From Arachidicoccus terrestris (GTDB lineage Bacteria; Bacteroidota; Bacteroidia; Chitinophagales; Chitinophagaceae): a stretch of DNA of 64,000 nt. The notes beneath the pieces were generated by a model. It was given only the letters and a program-made list of their open reading frames with translations. It was not told where the DNA came from and ran no database searches. The translations under genes were made by a program, and so were the position numbers. The stretch covers positions 868,001 through 932,000 of the forward strand of contig NZ_CP083387.1 of NCBI RefSeq assembly GCF_020042345.1. Reading direction: 5' to 3'. Shown here piece by piece: positions 48,442 through 56,584 of the stretch. Positions within the stretch are counted from its first letter, which is position 1. Each line of letters begins with the position of its first letter.

Positions 48442-48448
48442 TAAGATG

Positions 48449-48490
48449 AGCAGTTGCAGTACCTACTGGGTAGGTGCTGCAACTGCTTTG
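48449..48490 (+). terminator. long hairpin between the two pirin genes
   Basis: An 18-bp stem with one T-G wobble and a 3-nt loop: AGCAGTTGCAGTACCTAC pairs with GTAGGTGCTGCAACTGCT, followed by TTGTTT. It begins 8 bp after the first pirin stop and would reduce read-through into the second pirin. Confidence 0.75.
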
Positions 48491-48516
48491 TTTAAAGAAC
48501 AAAACGAGATAATCTA

Positions 48517-49371
48517 ATGTTTAAGAAAATTATGCACATCCTGGATGGAAGGGCAAAAAAGATCACCGATGAGGAGACCGTGCTACAGCCACTCCCCCAT
48601 TCTGATTTCAGATTTGCCAATCCCTTTATCTTACTACACCATATTACACCTGAACAAATCGAGCCGGGATCCGTCAGAAGAATTCACCCACACCCCCACA
48701 GAGGGTTTTCTCCGGTTACACTGATGTTACGCGGCGAGGGTTTCCACAGAGATAATCATGGTGGAGAAGGTATCTTAAGTGCCGGTGATGTGCAATGGAT
48801 GTTCGCTGGCAGCGGCCTCTTGCACAGCGAAGGGCCAACGGATAATTTACTGAAGAAGGGCGGAGATTATGAGCTTATTCAACTTTGGATTAACAGTCCT
48901 GCTCATCTTAAATGGGAGGCACCTTTCTATCAATTGGCAAAGAAAACTGATCAACCCATAGTCCCGACCGCCAGTGGCGCGTCGATCAGGCTTGTTGCAG
49001 GAGATTATGAAGGTCTTCAGGGGCCGTTGCAGGCGCAGACGCCCATTACGATTCTTGGTGGGGAATTGTATGCCGGCAAACAGCTCCAATTGACAGCCCG
49101 GCCCGGCCACTGGACATTACTCTATCTGATTAGCGGTCAATTGCAGATAAACGGGGAAAATATTCTACCCCATCAACTGATCGTCTTTGAAAAAGAGAAT
49201 GATGAATTACTGATCCGCAGCTGTGTTGACAGCCATTTTCTCTACCTTAGCGGAGAACCCATTGACGAACCGGTAGCTGCTGGCGGGAATTTTGTAATGA
49301 ATACATCCGAAGAGTTAAAACAGGCGGAAGCCGATTATAAAGCAGGTAAATTTGGTACACTAAGCTTTTAA
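48517..49371 (+). CDS. pirin-family cupin protein (second copy)
   Basis: 284 residues. Same two-cupin layout as the preceding gene: RRIHPHPHRGFSPVTLMLRG and GDVQWMFAGSGLLHSEGPTD supply the metal ligands, and the C-terminal domain ends SGEPIDEPVAAGGNFVMNTS. By eye it shares roughly a third to two-fifths identity with the first copy, so the duplication is old and both metal sites are retained. The final segment (ELKQAEADYKAGKFGTLSF) also parallels the first copy. Followed by a GNAT gene 11 bp later, probably cotranscribed. Confidence 0.92.
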   Translation: MFKKIMHILDGRAKKITDEETVLQPLPHSDFRFANPFILLHHITPEQIEPGSVRRIHPHPHRGFSPVTLMLRGEGFHRDNHGGEGILSAGDVQWMFAGSGLLHSEGPTDNLLKKGGDYELIQLWINSPAHLKWEAPFYQLAKKTDQPIVPTASGASIRLVAGDYEGLQGPLQAQTPITILGGELYAGKQLQLTARPGHWTLLYLISGQLQINGENILPHQLIVFEKENDELLIRSCVDSHFLYLSGEPIDEPVAAGGNFVMNTSEELKQAEADYKAGKFGTLSF

Positions 49372-49382
49372 AAAAAATAAAA

Positions 49383-49679
49383 ATGAATCCATTATATGCA
49401 ACCATGGAACTGGTGGACAACAGAACCGAAAACAAGTTAGAACTGCCTATCAACAGCGAAGAGGGGCATGCCTTTGTGCGCTATAGAGTGCACGACAATC
49501 ATATCGACCTGGATTACATAGAGGTGTCCCGCAACCTCCGGGGCCAGGGGATCGCCTCAACGCTGGCGGAAAAAGTTTTTGCCTATATCGCAGCAAAAAA
49601 CATGGAATATACCATCTACTGTAGCTTTCTAAAATCCTGGAAAAACAGGAGGGATATGCAGGAAAATGATGCAGAATAA
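49383..49679 (+). CDS. small GNAT-fold N-acetyltransferase (YjdJ-like)
   Basis: 98 residues. GHAFVRYRVHDNHIDLDYIEV then VSRNLRGQGIASTLAEKVFAY contains the acetyl-CoA pyrophosphate loop (R-G-Q-G-I-A) of the short GCN5-related class (Gcn5-like, YjdJ). The C-terminus matches YCSFLKSWKNR. Such enzymes act on unknown small molecules or protein N-termini. It closes the Crp-pirin cluster, 11 bp after the second pirin. Confidence 0.88.
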   Translation: MNPLYATMELVDNRTENKLELPINSEEGHAFVRYRVHDNHIDLDYIEVSRNLRGQGIASTLAEKVFAYIAAKNMEYTIYCSFLKSWKNRRDMQENDAE

Positions 49680-49745
49680 CAATATAAAAAAAACATACAA
49701 CCCAACAGGGCAAATTATCTGATCGCACCTGCAGAAACGAGCCGG

Positions 49746-50990
49746 TTAATCTTTTTTAATCAGCAACATATCAACCGGTTCCTCACTTTCCACCAAATAC
49801 AGGCCGTACTTTTTCAGCTCCCTTTTAATGGAAGTGCTGTCTGCATATTCCCATTTTAAAGTAATATCAAATTTCCGATTCAAATGGGTTTTATTCAAAA
49901 CGATTCGGCCTTCCATGCTTCCGATTTCATTGGACAGATAGGCCATCAAATTATCAGCGGAAATCCGCTTACCGATTAGATTGGAGCCATATGTGGTGAA
50001 TGTAGATTCAGCGTGTCCGGTTGTGTCTGAGGGGGCGAAATTTAAATGGTGCTCCTTGGGCCAGTATACCAGATTGTATACTTTTTTAATTCTTTTCACC
50101 CTTGTTGCTGTATATGGAAAAGAGAGGTTCACTGCCGTTTGCGCCAAACGAAACGCCTCATCTTCACTTGAGTCACGAGGCAATCTCACCGTCACACAAT
50201 ACTTCTTTTGCGCAGTATTGCCAGCATCGGCACTATCTTTTGTTTGGTCAATAACCCAGGTGGGAGCGGGCATTCCGTACACTTCCCTATATAGTGAAGG
50301 GAGGGTGAAATTTATAAATTTTAATATAGTCCCTTCAAAAGAAGATTGTTTATATATTTTCGTTCCCCGACTACTTGAATCATACCCCGACACGGAAACA
50401 TTCAATAAATCTTTATTATCCTTCGTCAGATCATTACCGGCCACTTCGGGACTGTCATTTTTAAGCGGAAACGATACCTTTTCACCATTGACCATTTTCC
50501 GGATCAGGGCGGTATTAATGGCTCCGGGATAAGTGATGGCTTCGATAATTCCATTCTTATCGATCACCACAGTATGCGGCACCGAGTAAAACATAAACTG
50601 GTTCCAGATCATCCCGTCATTGGAAAAATATATATCAGAAGCATCCAAATGCTGAATGGCTCGCCGTATATCTTGCTTTGATTCAGGTGCTATTGCCACC
50701 GTTATTAACTTATCAGGTCCTACTTCCTTCTGTATCTGATTGAGCCGGATCAGCGAAGGTAAACAGGGCTGACACCAGGTAGCCCAAAAATCTATAATGG
50801 TGACTTTCCCCTTTAAGGAGTCCAGGTCAATTGTCAGGTCCTGCTGTGTTTTCGGTCCCAAGGCAAAAGTTGCTATTTTAAGCTGAGAAACAGTATCGCC
50901 AATGGAAAGTCCCCTGTCCCCTGTTATATGCTGACCAAACGCAAAGGTGACGGTAAAGCATAGAATCAATCCGGTAATCAGTGATCTCAT
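49746..50990 (-). CDS. secreted TlpA-type thioredoxin-fold protein with DUF3738-like C-terminal domain
   Basis: 414 residues. Signal peptide to AFGQ (~20). Redoxin/TlpA fold at ~25-170 with the reactive CQPC (Cys73, Cys76) in DFWATWCQPCLPSL and the cis-Pro region SVPHTVVIDKNG. Residues ~190-414 form a DUF3738/TIGR03435-like domain of beta-strand-rich, peptidase-associated type. Family members reduce or oxidise exported proteins, or act in envelope stress; the second domain has no known activity. Convergent with the GNAT gene. Good candidate for periplasmic disulfide chemistry. Confidence 0.88.
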   Translation of the reverse strand: MRSLITGLILCFTVTFAFGQHITGDRGLSIGDTVSQLKIATFALGPKTQQDLTIDLDSLKGKVTIIDFWATWCQPCLPSLIRLNQIQKEVGPDKLITVAIAPESKQDIRRAIQHLDASDIYFSNDGMIWNQFMFYSVPHTVVIDKNGIIEAITYPGAINTALIRKMVNGEKVSFPLKNDSPEVAGNDLTKDNKDLLNVSVSGYDSSSRGTKIYKQSSFEGTILKFINFTLPSLYREVYGMPAPTWVIDQTKDSADAGNTAQKKYCVTVRLPRDSSEDEAFRLAQTAVNLSFPYTATRVKRIKKVYNLVYWPKEHHLNFAPSDTTGHAESTFTTYGSNLIGKRISADNLMAYLSNEIGSMEGRIVLNKTHLNRKFDITLKWEYADSTSIKRELKKYGLYLVESEEPVDMLLIKKD

Positions 50991-51142
50991 ATGATGTTCG
51001 TTAAGGTTGTTTTACAGATGTCATACAAATGTCTGATCAAAAATAAGACAAATGCATTTCTTTTTCGTTAAGGTATCCCATTTACAAAGACATTCATCAA
51101 GATAATAGCAGACCAAGAGCATTTTGACAGATTTTTTGAGAA

Positions 51143-52693
51143 TCACCCCAGATGGAAATCAATGCCCTGCGCCAGCGGCAAATCATCCCCATAATTGATC
51201 GTACTGGTCTGTCGGCGCATATAGGCCTTCCAGGCATCGGACCCACTTTCCCTGCCGCCTCCGGTATGCTTCTCTCCACCAAAGGCACCCCCTATTTCAG
51301 CGCCTGAAGTGCCAATATTAACATTGGCAATACCACAATCAGAGCCGCTGGCAGATAAGAATTTTTCGGCCTCTTTCAGGTTACCTGTCATAATCGCCGA
51401 AGACAGGCCTTGCGGAACGCCGTTCTGCATCTGTATAGCTTCCTCGAGTGTCGTGTATTTCATCACGTACAAGATAGGCGCAAAAGTTTCCTGTTGCACG
51501 ATCATATAATCATTTTGCACAGCGGCGATACAGGGCCTCACATAACAACCCGATTCAAAACCTTCCCCTTCCAGTTTACCTGCAGGCGTCAGGATTGATC
51601 CCCCCTCCTTTTGAACAGCCACTAGTGCCGCTTCATATTGTACGACAGCCGCCTCATCAATTAAAGGTCCTACATGCACCTGAGGATCCAGCGGATTTCC
51701 GATCTGTAACTGGCCATAGGCTTTTATCAGTTCTGCTACGAACTGATCATAAACAGATTCATGAATAATCAGCCTTCTGGTTGTAGTGCAGCGTTGCCCT
51801 GCGGTCCCCACGGCACCGAATACTGCCCCCGTCAGCGCCAGTTTTAAATCAGCATTTTCAGTAACGATAATGGCATTATTGCCTCCTAATTCCAATAAGC
51901 ATTTACCTAAGCGCCCGGCGACTGCCTGTCCGACGGCCATCCCCATACGCGTGGAACCTGTAGCAGATACCAATACAATTCTCGGATCAGCAGCTATCAA
52001 TTTACCGATCTCAGTAGTTCCCTGTACGAGATTGCATACGCCAGCGGGCACCTGATTGGCTTTAAATACGCCGGACAGGATATGCATACAGGCCTGTGCC
52101 GCCAGAGGCGTTTTCTCCGAAGGTTTCCAAATTGTCACATTCCCGGCCACAAGCGCGATCATCGCATTCCAGCTCCAGACGGCTACCGGAAAATTAAAAG
52201 CGGTGATAATACCTACAATGCCCAAGGGATGCCACTGTTCGTACATCCTATGATCGGGTCTTTCTGAATGCATGGTCAGTCCGTGCAGTTGCCTGGAAAG
52301 TCCTACAGCGAAATCACAGATGTCAATCATCTCCTGTACTTCACCGGCGCCCTCCTGCAGGCTTTTGCCCATTTCGTAGGAAACCAGTTTACCAAGCATT
52401 TCTTTATTATCTCTGAGTGCCTGGCCATATTGACGGATAACTTCCCCTCTTTTTGGAGCCGGCCATTTGCGCCAGGCTAAAAACGCCTCCTCAGCCCTGA
52501 GGACGATTGCCTCATAGTCTGTCGGAGCGGCCGTTGCAACTTCTGCAATCAATTGTCCGTCGACCGGAGAATTAGAGGCAATCTGGGCTCCCTTGGTGAG
52601 CTGTTGCGCGATGCCATCCGAGCCACCATTATTTTTTGCCCGGATGGCAAACTGATCCAGTACCTCCTGCATGTCTTTTTTTAAATCCATCAT
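51143..52693 (-). CDS. amaB: L-piperidine-6-carboxylate / 2-aminoadipate semialdehyde dehydrogenase (ALDH7)
   Basis: 516 residues. NAD-binding and catalytic ALDH motifs: GIITAFNFPVAVWSWNAMIA, KPSEKTPLAA, VSATGSTRMG, the catalytic Glu in CLLELGGNNAI and the catalytic Cys in GTAGQRCTTTRRL. Antiquitin-like features place it in the ALDH7 class. It would oxidise the lysine-derived semialdehyde (in equilibrium with piperideine-6-carboxylate) to 2-aminoadipate. It is the last gene of the operon with the HglS-like and saccharopine-dehydrogenase-like genes (49- and 43-bp gaps). Confidence 0.9.
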   Translation of the reverse strand: MMDLKKDMQEVLDQFAIRAKNNGGSDGIAQQLTKGAQIASNSPVDGQLIAEVATAAPTDYEAIVLRAEEAFLAWRKWPAPKRGEVIRQYGQALRDNKEMLGKLVSYEMGKSLQEGAGEVQEMIDICDFAVGLSRQLHGLTMHSERPDHRMYEQWHPLGIVGIITAFNFPVAVWSWNAMIALVAGNVTIWKPSEKTPLAAQACMHILSGVFKANQVPAGVCNLVQGTTEIGKLIAADPRIVLVSATGSTRMGMAVGQAVAGRLGKCLLELGGNNAIIVTENADLKLALTGAVFGAVGTAGQRCTTTRRLIIHESVYDQFVAELIKAYGQLQIGNPLDPQVHVGPLIDEAAVVQYEAALVAVQKEGGSILTPAGKLEGEGFESGCYVRPCIAAVQNDYMIVQQETFAPILYVMKYTTLEEAIQMQNGVPQGLSSAIMTGNLKEAEKFLSASGSDCGIANVNIGTSGAEIGGAFGGEKHTGGGRESGSDAWKAYMRRQTSTINYGDDLPLAQGIDFHLG

Positions 52694-52742
52694 TATTTCT
52701 TTTACAGTTTTCCCTAATTATTTTTTTGAATGCCGCAATATA

Positions 52743-53648
52743 TTACCGATCGGTTTGCGTCCGGTAGGTGCTTTCGAAGATACGGTCCGCGTTCCCGGTC
52801 TCGAATCCATCGCGTCTGTGTTTACGCTGAATCTGATCTGAAGGTACATCTTTAAAAGCGTCCAGCACCTTCCTCTCAGCAAACTCCACATAGGAACCGG
52901 CAATCTCACGCTCCTTGCCGTCCGCAAATTCTGCAAGCAACTTACCTGCCACCGTCGAGCTTTGCCGGAGTTTACCATCCGCACTTTCCTTGATCTTTCC
53001 GCCGGCACTGTTCAGTTTAATCCCCTCGGCTTCCAAAAACTCATTGAACGTCTCCAGCGTATTAAAGCCCTCGGGTAGATTATGCACACTAATGGTAAAA
53101 TGGTTCAGATAATAGTGATTAAATATCACCCAGGCAGCATATTCAGATTCGTCGAGTAAGGTCTCATAATCCGTAAGTGTCGGCGTCCGCCATAAGCCGG
53201 TATGCAGGTAATGATCCACCTGTGCTGCATTATCCAGATCCAGCTCTTTCACGGGGTCGGCCTTTACGGTATCCGTATAATAATGAATGATATTCCGGGC
53301 GCGCTCACTGAGATCATTTACCCTGAGCTCGCTGGCAAAAATGCGTGGATATTTATCTTCCGGAGGACTGTACCAGTAAGCATCCAGTTTTTTGGCCTCA
53401 AAATGATAATAATCCCTTTTTACATAACCGTAATGCAAAAAGATCTTTTCCAGAGACTGGATGCCTAACTGTGGGACGCCCATCGTCCGAAAAGCAACGT
53501 GATCATTTTCAATATCCGTTTCATTTTCTATAATTCTCTTATCCATCATCGCATGAATGATCTTCTGCACATCAGGTACTCTTTCTTTATATCGGCGCAT
53601 CAGCCCTTCCAGTACCTGATCCAGTGTCTTTAATTTGTTTTGACTCAT
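52743..53648 (-). CDS. hglS: 2-oxoadipate dioxygenase/decarboxylase (HglS, DUF1338)
   Basis: 301 residues of the DUF1338 class. The first metal-binding His50 with Arg54 is in NDHVAFRTM, and a second His is in YYLNHFTISVH (His183); an acidic ligand is expected in the SYVEFAER stretch. HglS-type enzymes convert 2-oxoadipate to D-2-hydroxyglutarate with release of CO2, the step that closes bacterial lysine breakdown through the aminoadipate route. In the operon it follows the saccharopine-dehydrogenase-like gene and precedes the ALDH7, a fitting context. Whether this member has that activity is inferred from family and context. Confidence 0.88.
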   Translation of the reverse strand: MSQNKLKTLDQVLEGLMRRYKERVPDVQKIIHAMMDKRIIENETDIENDHVAFRTMGVPQLGIQSLEKIFLHYGYVKRDYYHFEAKKLDAYWYSPPEDKYPRIFASELRVNDLSERARNIIHYYTDTVKADPVKELDLDNAAQVDHYLHTGLWRTPTLTDYETLLDESEYAAWVIFNHYYLNHFTISVHNLPEGFNTLETFNEFLEAEGIKLNSAGGKIKESADGKLRQSSTVAGKLLAEFADGKEREIAGSYVEFAERKVLDAFKDVPSDQIQRKHRRDGFETGNADRIFESTYRTQTDR

Positions 53649-53691
53649 CTTTATAGAATTTAATCATTGAGTGCATGGATTTTCTATCCTG

Positions 53692-54762
53692 TTATTTATA
53701 AAAGCGGACAAAGTCTGATTCCATCAGTTCAGGAAACTTGACATCTTCCTGTCTTACAAAACCCGTTGCCGGCAGCTTACCTTGCGCATGTAAATCCAAA
53801 ACCGCGCAGGCACTGCCTGCTGTCGTCACCTGAATGGCGGTCATGGGTTTACCGGCAACCTCCTGGTCATAGATCGTACGGGTAAAAACCTTCTGTGTTA
53901 ACCTGCCATTTATTAATCCGGTAACTGTTATAAAAACCAGTACTTTATCCTGCTGCGTAAAAGGGATCTCCTTATCCAGCAATGTTACCAGGTCTTCCCT
54001 GTGTGCTTTGAAACCCAGGTCATTCAGCAAAAACTGCATCAGATCTCTATGCCCCGGGTATCTGACTGTTTTATAGTCCAGCGACCGGACTTTGCCTTCC
54101 AGTACCTCTGCCAAGGCAGAAAGCCCTCCCGAAGTATTAAAAGCCTCATAATCTATGCCATCTGCCATTAATCGTTCATACCCTTCCAGGGGTGCCACTT
54201 GCGTACGTTTACCATCTACTATAGCGTCACAGGGATTGCAATATTCATTCACCAGGCCGTTTGTGCTCCAGGTAAGGTTATATTTAAGGCGGTTCACCGG
54301 ATATTGAGGTAATGCGCCCACCCTGAGTCGGACTGTCTCCAGACTATCAAATTGTTTACAAAGGTCATAAGCCGCAATACTGATAAAACCGGGGGCCAGA
54401 CCGCATTGAGGCATAAAACTCACATCGGCGCCTTCGGCCAGTTCGCGAATCGCCTTTGTCGCAGCAACATCTTCCGTCAGATCAAAATAATGGGTGTGGG
54501 TTTGCTTAGCGGCATTCGCTATCTGCACGTTCAAAAAATAGGGACAGGCACTCAGCACCATATCACAGTTCTCCATGGCATCCCGTAACTGTTTTTCATT
54601 CTGGACATCGGCCTGAACAGTATGGATACCATCCTTTGCAGCCTTTTCCAATAAGGCAGGATTTACATCTGATAAAGTGACATCGAAACGGGCATGCTGA
54701 TGGAGCATAAAAGCCGCAGTCGCGCCAATTTTTCCTCCACCTATAATAATTACTTTCGTCAT
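53692..54762 (-). CDS. saccharopine dehydrogenase / lysine 6-dehydrogenase-like oxidoreductase
   Basis: 356 residues. An N-terminal Rossmann start (KVIIIGGGKIGATAAFMLHQ) and a catalytic C-terminal domain of the saccharopine-dehydrogenase family (SFMPQCGLAPGFISIAAYDL, SGGLSALAEVLEGKVRSLDYKT). At this length it resembles Lys9-type saccharopine dehydrogenases or lysine 6-dehydrogenases that give 2-aminoadipate semialdehyde. It leads the operon; a consensus promoter lies about 170 bp upstream, so there is a long leader. I cannot tell the two possible reactions apart from sequence alone. Confidence 0.85.
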   Translation of the reverse strand: MTKVIIIGGGKIGATAAFMLHQHARFDVTLSDVNPALLEKAAKDGIHTVQADVQNEKQLRDAMENCDMVLSACPYFLNVQIANAAKQTHTHYFDLTEDVAATKAIRELAEGADVSFMPQCGLAPGFISIAAYDLCKQFDSLETVRLRVGALPQYPVNRLKYNLTWSTNGLVNEYCNPCDAIVDGKRTQVAPLEGYERLMADGIDYEAFNTSGGLSALAEVLEGKVRSLDYKTVRYPGHRDLMQFLLNDLGFKAHREDLVTLLDKEIPFTQQDKVLVFITVTGLINGRLTQKVFTRTIYDQEVAGKPMTAIQVTTAGSACAVLDLHAQGKLPATGFVRQEDVKFPELMESDFVRFYK

Positions 54763-54931
54763 ATTCTAAATATGGGTTTTGTAGTATATCAAATAATGGA
54801 TAGCTCCTCAAGGCTGAAAGCCGGGAGCAGGACAAAACAATATAATAACCCTAATTTATGGGATATGAGAACAGGTACTTCTCAGAAAGGAGAGCCTGGA
54901 TAATTGTATATTAATTAGAAGGTTCACCCCT

Positions 54932-54963
54932 CAAATATATTGCAACTTTATCACACTAACAAA
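54932..54963 (-). promoter_or_regulatory. promoter of the lysine-catabolic operon
   Basis: On the minus strand TTTG (54960-54963), 20 bp, TATATTTG (54932-54939), an exact Bacteroidota consensus. Initiation near 54926 gives a ~165-nt leader with no recognisable lysine-riboswitch core. Confidence 0.8.
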
Positions 54964-55021
54964 CAATCGTTTCATAATTAACAAGCTGAAAAGCTTTGGA
55001 TTAAGAGAGCTAAAAGCAGGC

Positions 55022-55999
55022 TTACGCCTCTTTAAAGAAAGCGACCTCTTCTTCCAGGCGCAAATAAGGATATTCATTTTGCAAGGCCTGAACCTGCGTC
55101 AGGGTCTTGGCCCGAAATTGCCGGTGTCTTTCCGAATCGGGCTGAAAGGGCTTATGCGCTCTTGCAATGCGGATCTTATCCAGCTTTTCCATTAAATCGC
55201 AGGTAGATTCCTCCATATAGGTCTCCTGGAACTTCTCCAGCACAAACTGTGTAGCCGCGTAATTAGGATGGACTAAATCTATGTCATAGAATCGATAGTC
55301 CCGAAGTACATCCACGACCAGTTCATAAGCGGGAAAATAATGCAGCCGGTCAAATTTATCCACCATATGATGAACCGCTTCTAAAAGTCTTGCTTTGCTC
55401 CGGTTGTTTTCCATAATCCCGTCACGGATATGACGGACGGGGGAAATCGTAAAAATGACTTTTAATGCCCGATTGAACCGCAGCAGCCGGTAGAGCATTC
55501 CATCCAGTGCGGTAATGATTTCCGGGATGGTGTGCATGTGTTTTTCAAAGGTCTGTGCGGGCGCTTTATGACAATTGGCAACGGTATTACCCGTTGAAAC
55601 AAGCCGATAGCTGTTGGCTGAACCCAGCGTAATAATCAGCCAGTCAGCCGCCTTCAAAAAGACAGTTGCTTGTCTTTGCGACTGATTGATACCTTCTATT
55701 ACCTGCCCCGGATCCGGTCCGGAGAAACGGCTATGATGTGCCCAGCTATGATAGAGTTCCTGATGGTAATACAGTTCCTCCTCTTTATACTGGCGCTCTT
55801 CCATATACCCAATCAGGCTATTGCAGACACTGATAGGGTCAAACAAGATCCCATTGGGGTTTTGCAGTGTCTGGAATTTAACCTCTGCTAACCGCTGGCC
55901 AATATGCTCGGTAAAGCAAGAGCCTGTCAACATGATCTTTTGACGATAATCAATACCGGGGCTGACTACCGGGATGCGTATAGGTATCTGAAACTGCAT
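55022..55999 (-). CDS. GSCFA-domain protein
   Basis: 325 residues from ATG at 55999 (MQFQIPIRIPVVSPGIDYRQ; an upstream ATG at 56038 is less likely). The family-naming motif is intact: KIMLTGSCFTEHIG (~30). Other conserved points: GILFDPISV, LGSANSYRL and a late FTISPVRHIRDG, suggesting an SGNH-hydrolase-like fold with the Ser of GSCF as nucleophile. GSCFA proteins occur across Bacteroidota; substrate unknown. Cytoplasmic (no signal). It ends 260 bp from the lysine operon promoter. Confidence 0.9.
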   Translation of the reverse strand: MQFQIPIRIPVVSPGIDYRQKIMLTGSCFTEHIGQRLAEVKFQTLQNPNGILFDPISVCNSLIGYMEERQYKEEELYYHQELYHSWAHHSRFSGPDPGQVIEGINQSQRQATVFLKAADWLIITLGSANSYRLVSTGNTVANCHKAPAQTFEKHMHTIPEIITALDGMLYRLLRFNRALKVIFTISPVRHIRDGIMENNRSKARLLEAVHHMVDKFDRLHYFPAYELVVDVLRDYRFYDIDLVHPNYAATQFVLEKFQETYMEESTCDLMEKLDKIRIARAHKPFQPDSERHRQFRAKTLTQVQALQNEYPYLRLEEEVAFFKEA

Positions 56000-56180
56000 A
56001 TTGCAAAAATACTTATTTAAGGCAATCCAACCCTTCAACTTCGGCCTGGATTTTGGTGATCATTTTTATAAACTATTTCAATAGGTGAATATTGGACGAA
56101 TATTTGTAACTTTAATACAATAAATCAGAACCCGGAACATTAATTTCAAAACTTAAACTTTAATCAAATAAATCCAGCAC

Positions 56181-56510
56181 ATGAAAAAATCAATCAGCAT
56201 TTTTGTAATGGCATTGGCCCTGTCTTTTGGTTTCCAAAGCGCCATGGCGGCAGGCGGTCCCGGCAAAAAAGCCAAGACCGAGGCTAAAAAAGAATTAACG
56301 GCCCAGCAGCAGGCCCGACTCGACGAGATCGTTAACAGGGTCAACGAGATCAAAGCCATGGATAAATCCAATCTTACCAGGGCGGAGAAAAAAGAATTGC
56401 GTAGCGAGTTAAAATCAATGAAAACAGAAGCGCGCGCGATAGGTGGTGGTGTCTACCTTTCTGTGGGTGCCATTATCATTATTATTCTGGTGTTGATTTT
56501 AATCCTTTAA
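56181..56510 (+). CDS. small exported protein with coiled-coil and C-terminal hydrophobic tail, 109 aa
   Basis: Signal peptide MKKSISIFVMALALSFGFQS to AMAA (~24), then a Lys/Glu-rich helical segment (~27-90) with heptad-like pattern (QQARLDEIVNRVNEIKAMD), and a C-terminal hydrophobic segment LSVGAIIIIILVLILIL that would anchor or cluster it in the membrane. No enzymatic motif. Its 3' hairpin is the first copy of the duplicated 44-bp repeat flanking the IS element. Function unknown; small exported proteins of this build are often stress-linked. Confidence 0.75.
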   Translation: MKKSISIFVMALALSFGFQSAMAAGGPGKKAKTEAKKELTAQQQARLDEIVNRVNEIKAMDKSNLTRAEKKELRSELKSMKTEARAIGGGVYLSVGAIIIIILVLILIL

Positions 56511-56529
56511 GACCAGCCGGCCTCCAGCC

Positions 56530-56573
56530 AAAACGGGTGACCGGAATTACATATAATTCCGGTCACCCGTTTT
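56530..56573. terminator. left copy of 44-bp perfect hairpin (terminator / direct repeat)
   Basis: Perfect 20-bp arms around a CATA loop (arms read AAAACGGGTGACCGGAATTA), ending in TTTT. It terminates the small exported-protein gene and is repeated exactly at 58323-58366 on the other side of the IS element. Confidence 0.9.
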
Positions 56574-56584
56574 CTTTAGTTTGG

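Noticed and set aside
54763-54931. Lysine riboswitch in the leader of the lysine operon
   Set aside because: The conserved lysine-riboswitch core motifs and its multi-helix layout were not found; only the promoter and a plain leader are supported.
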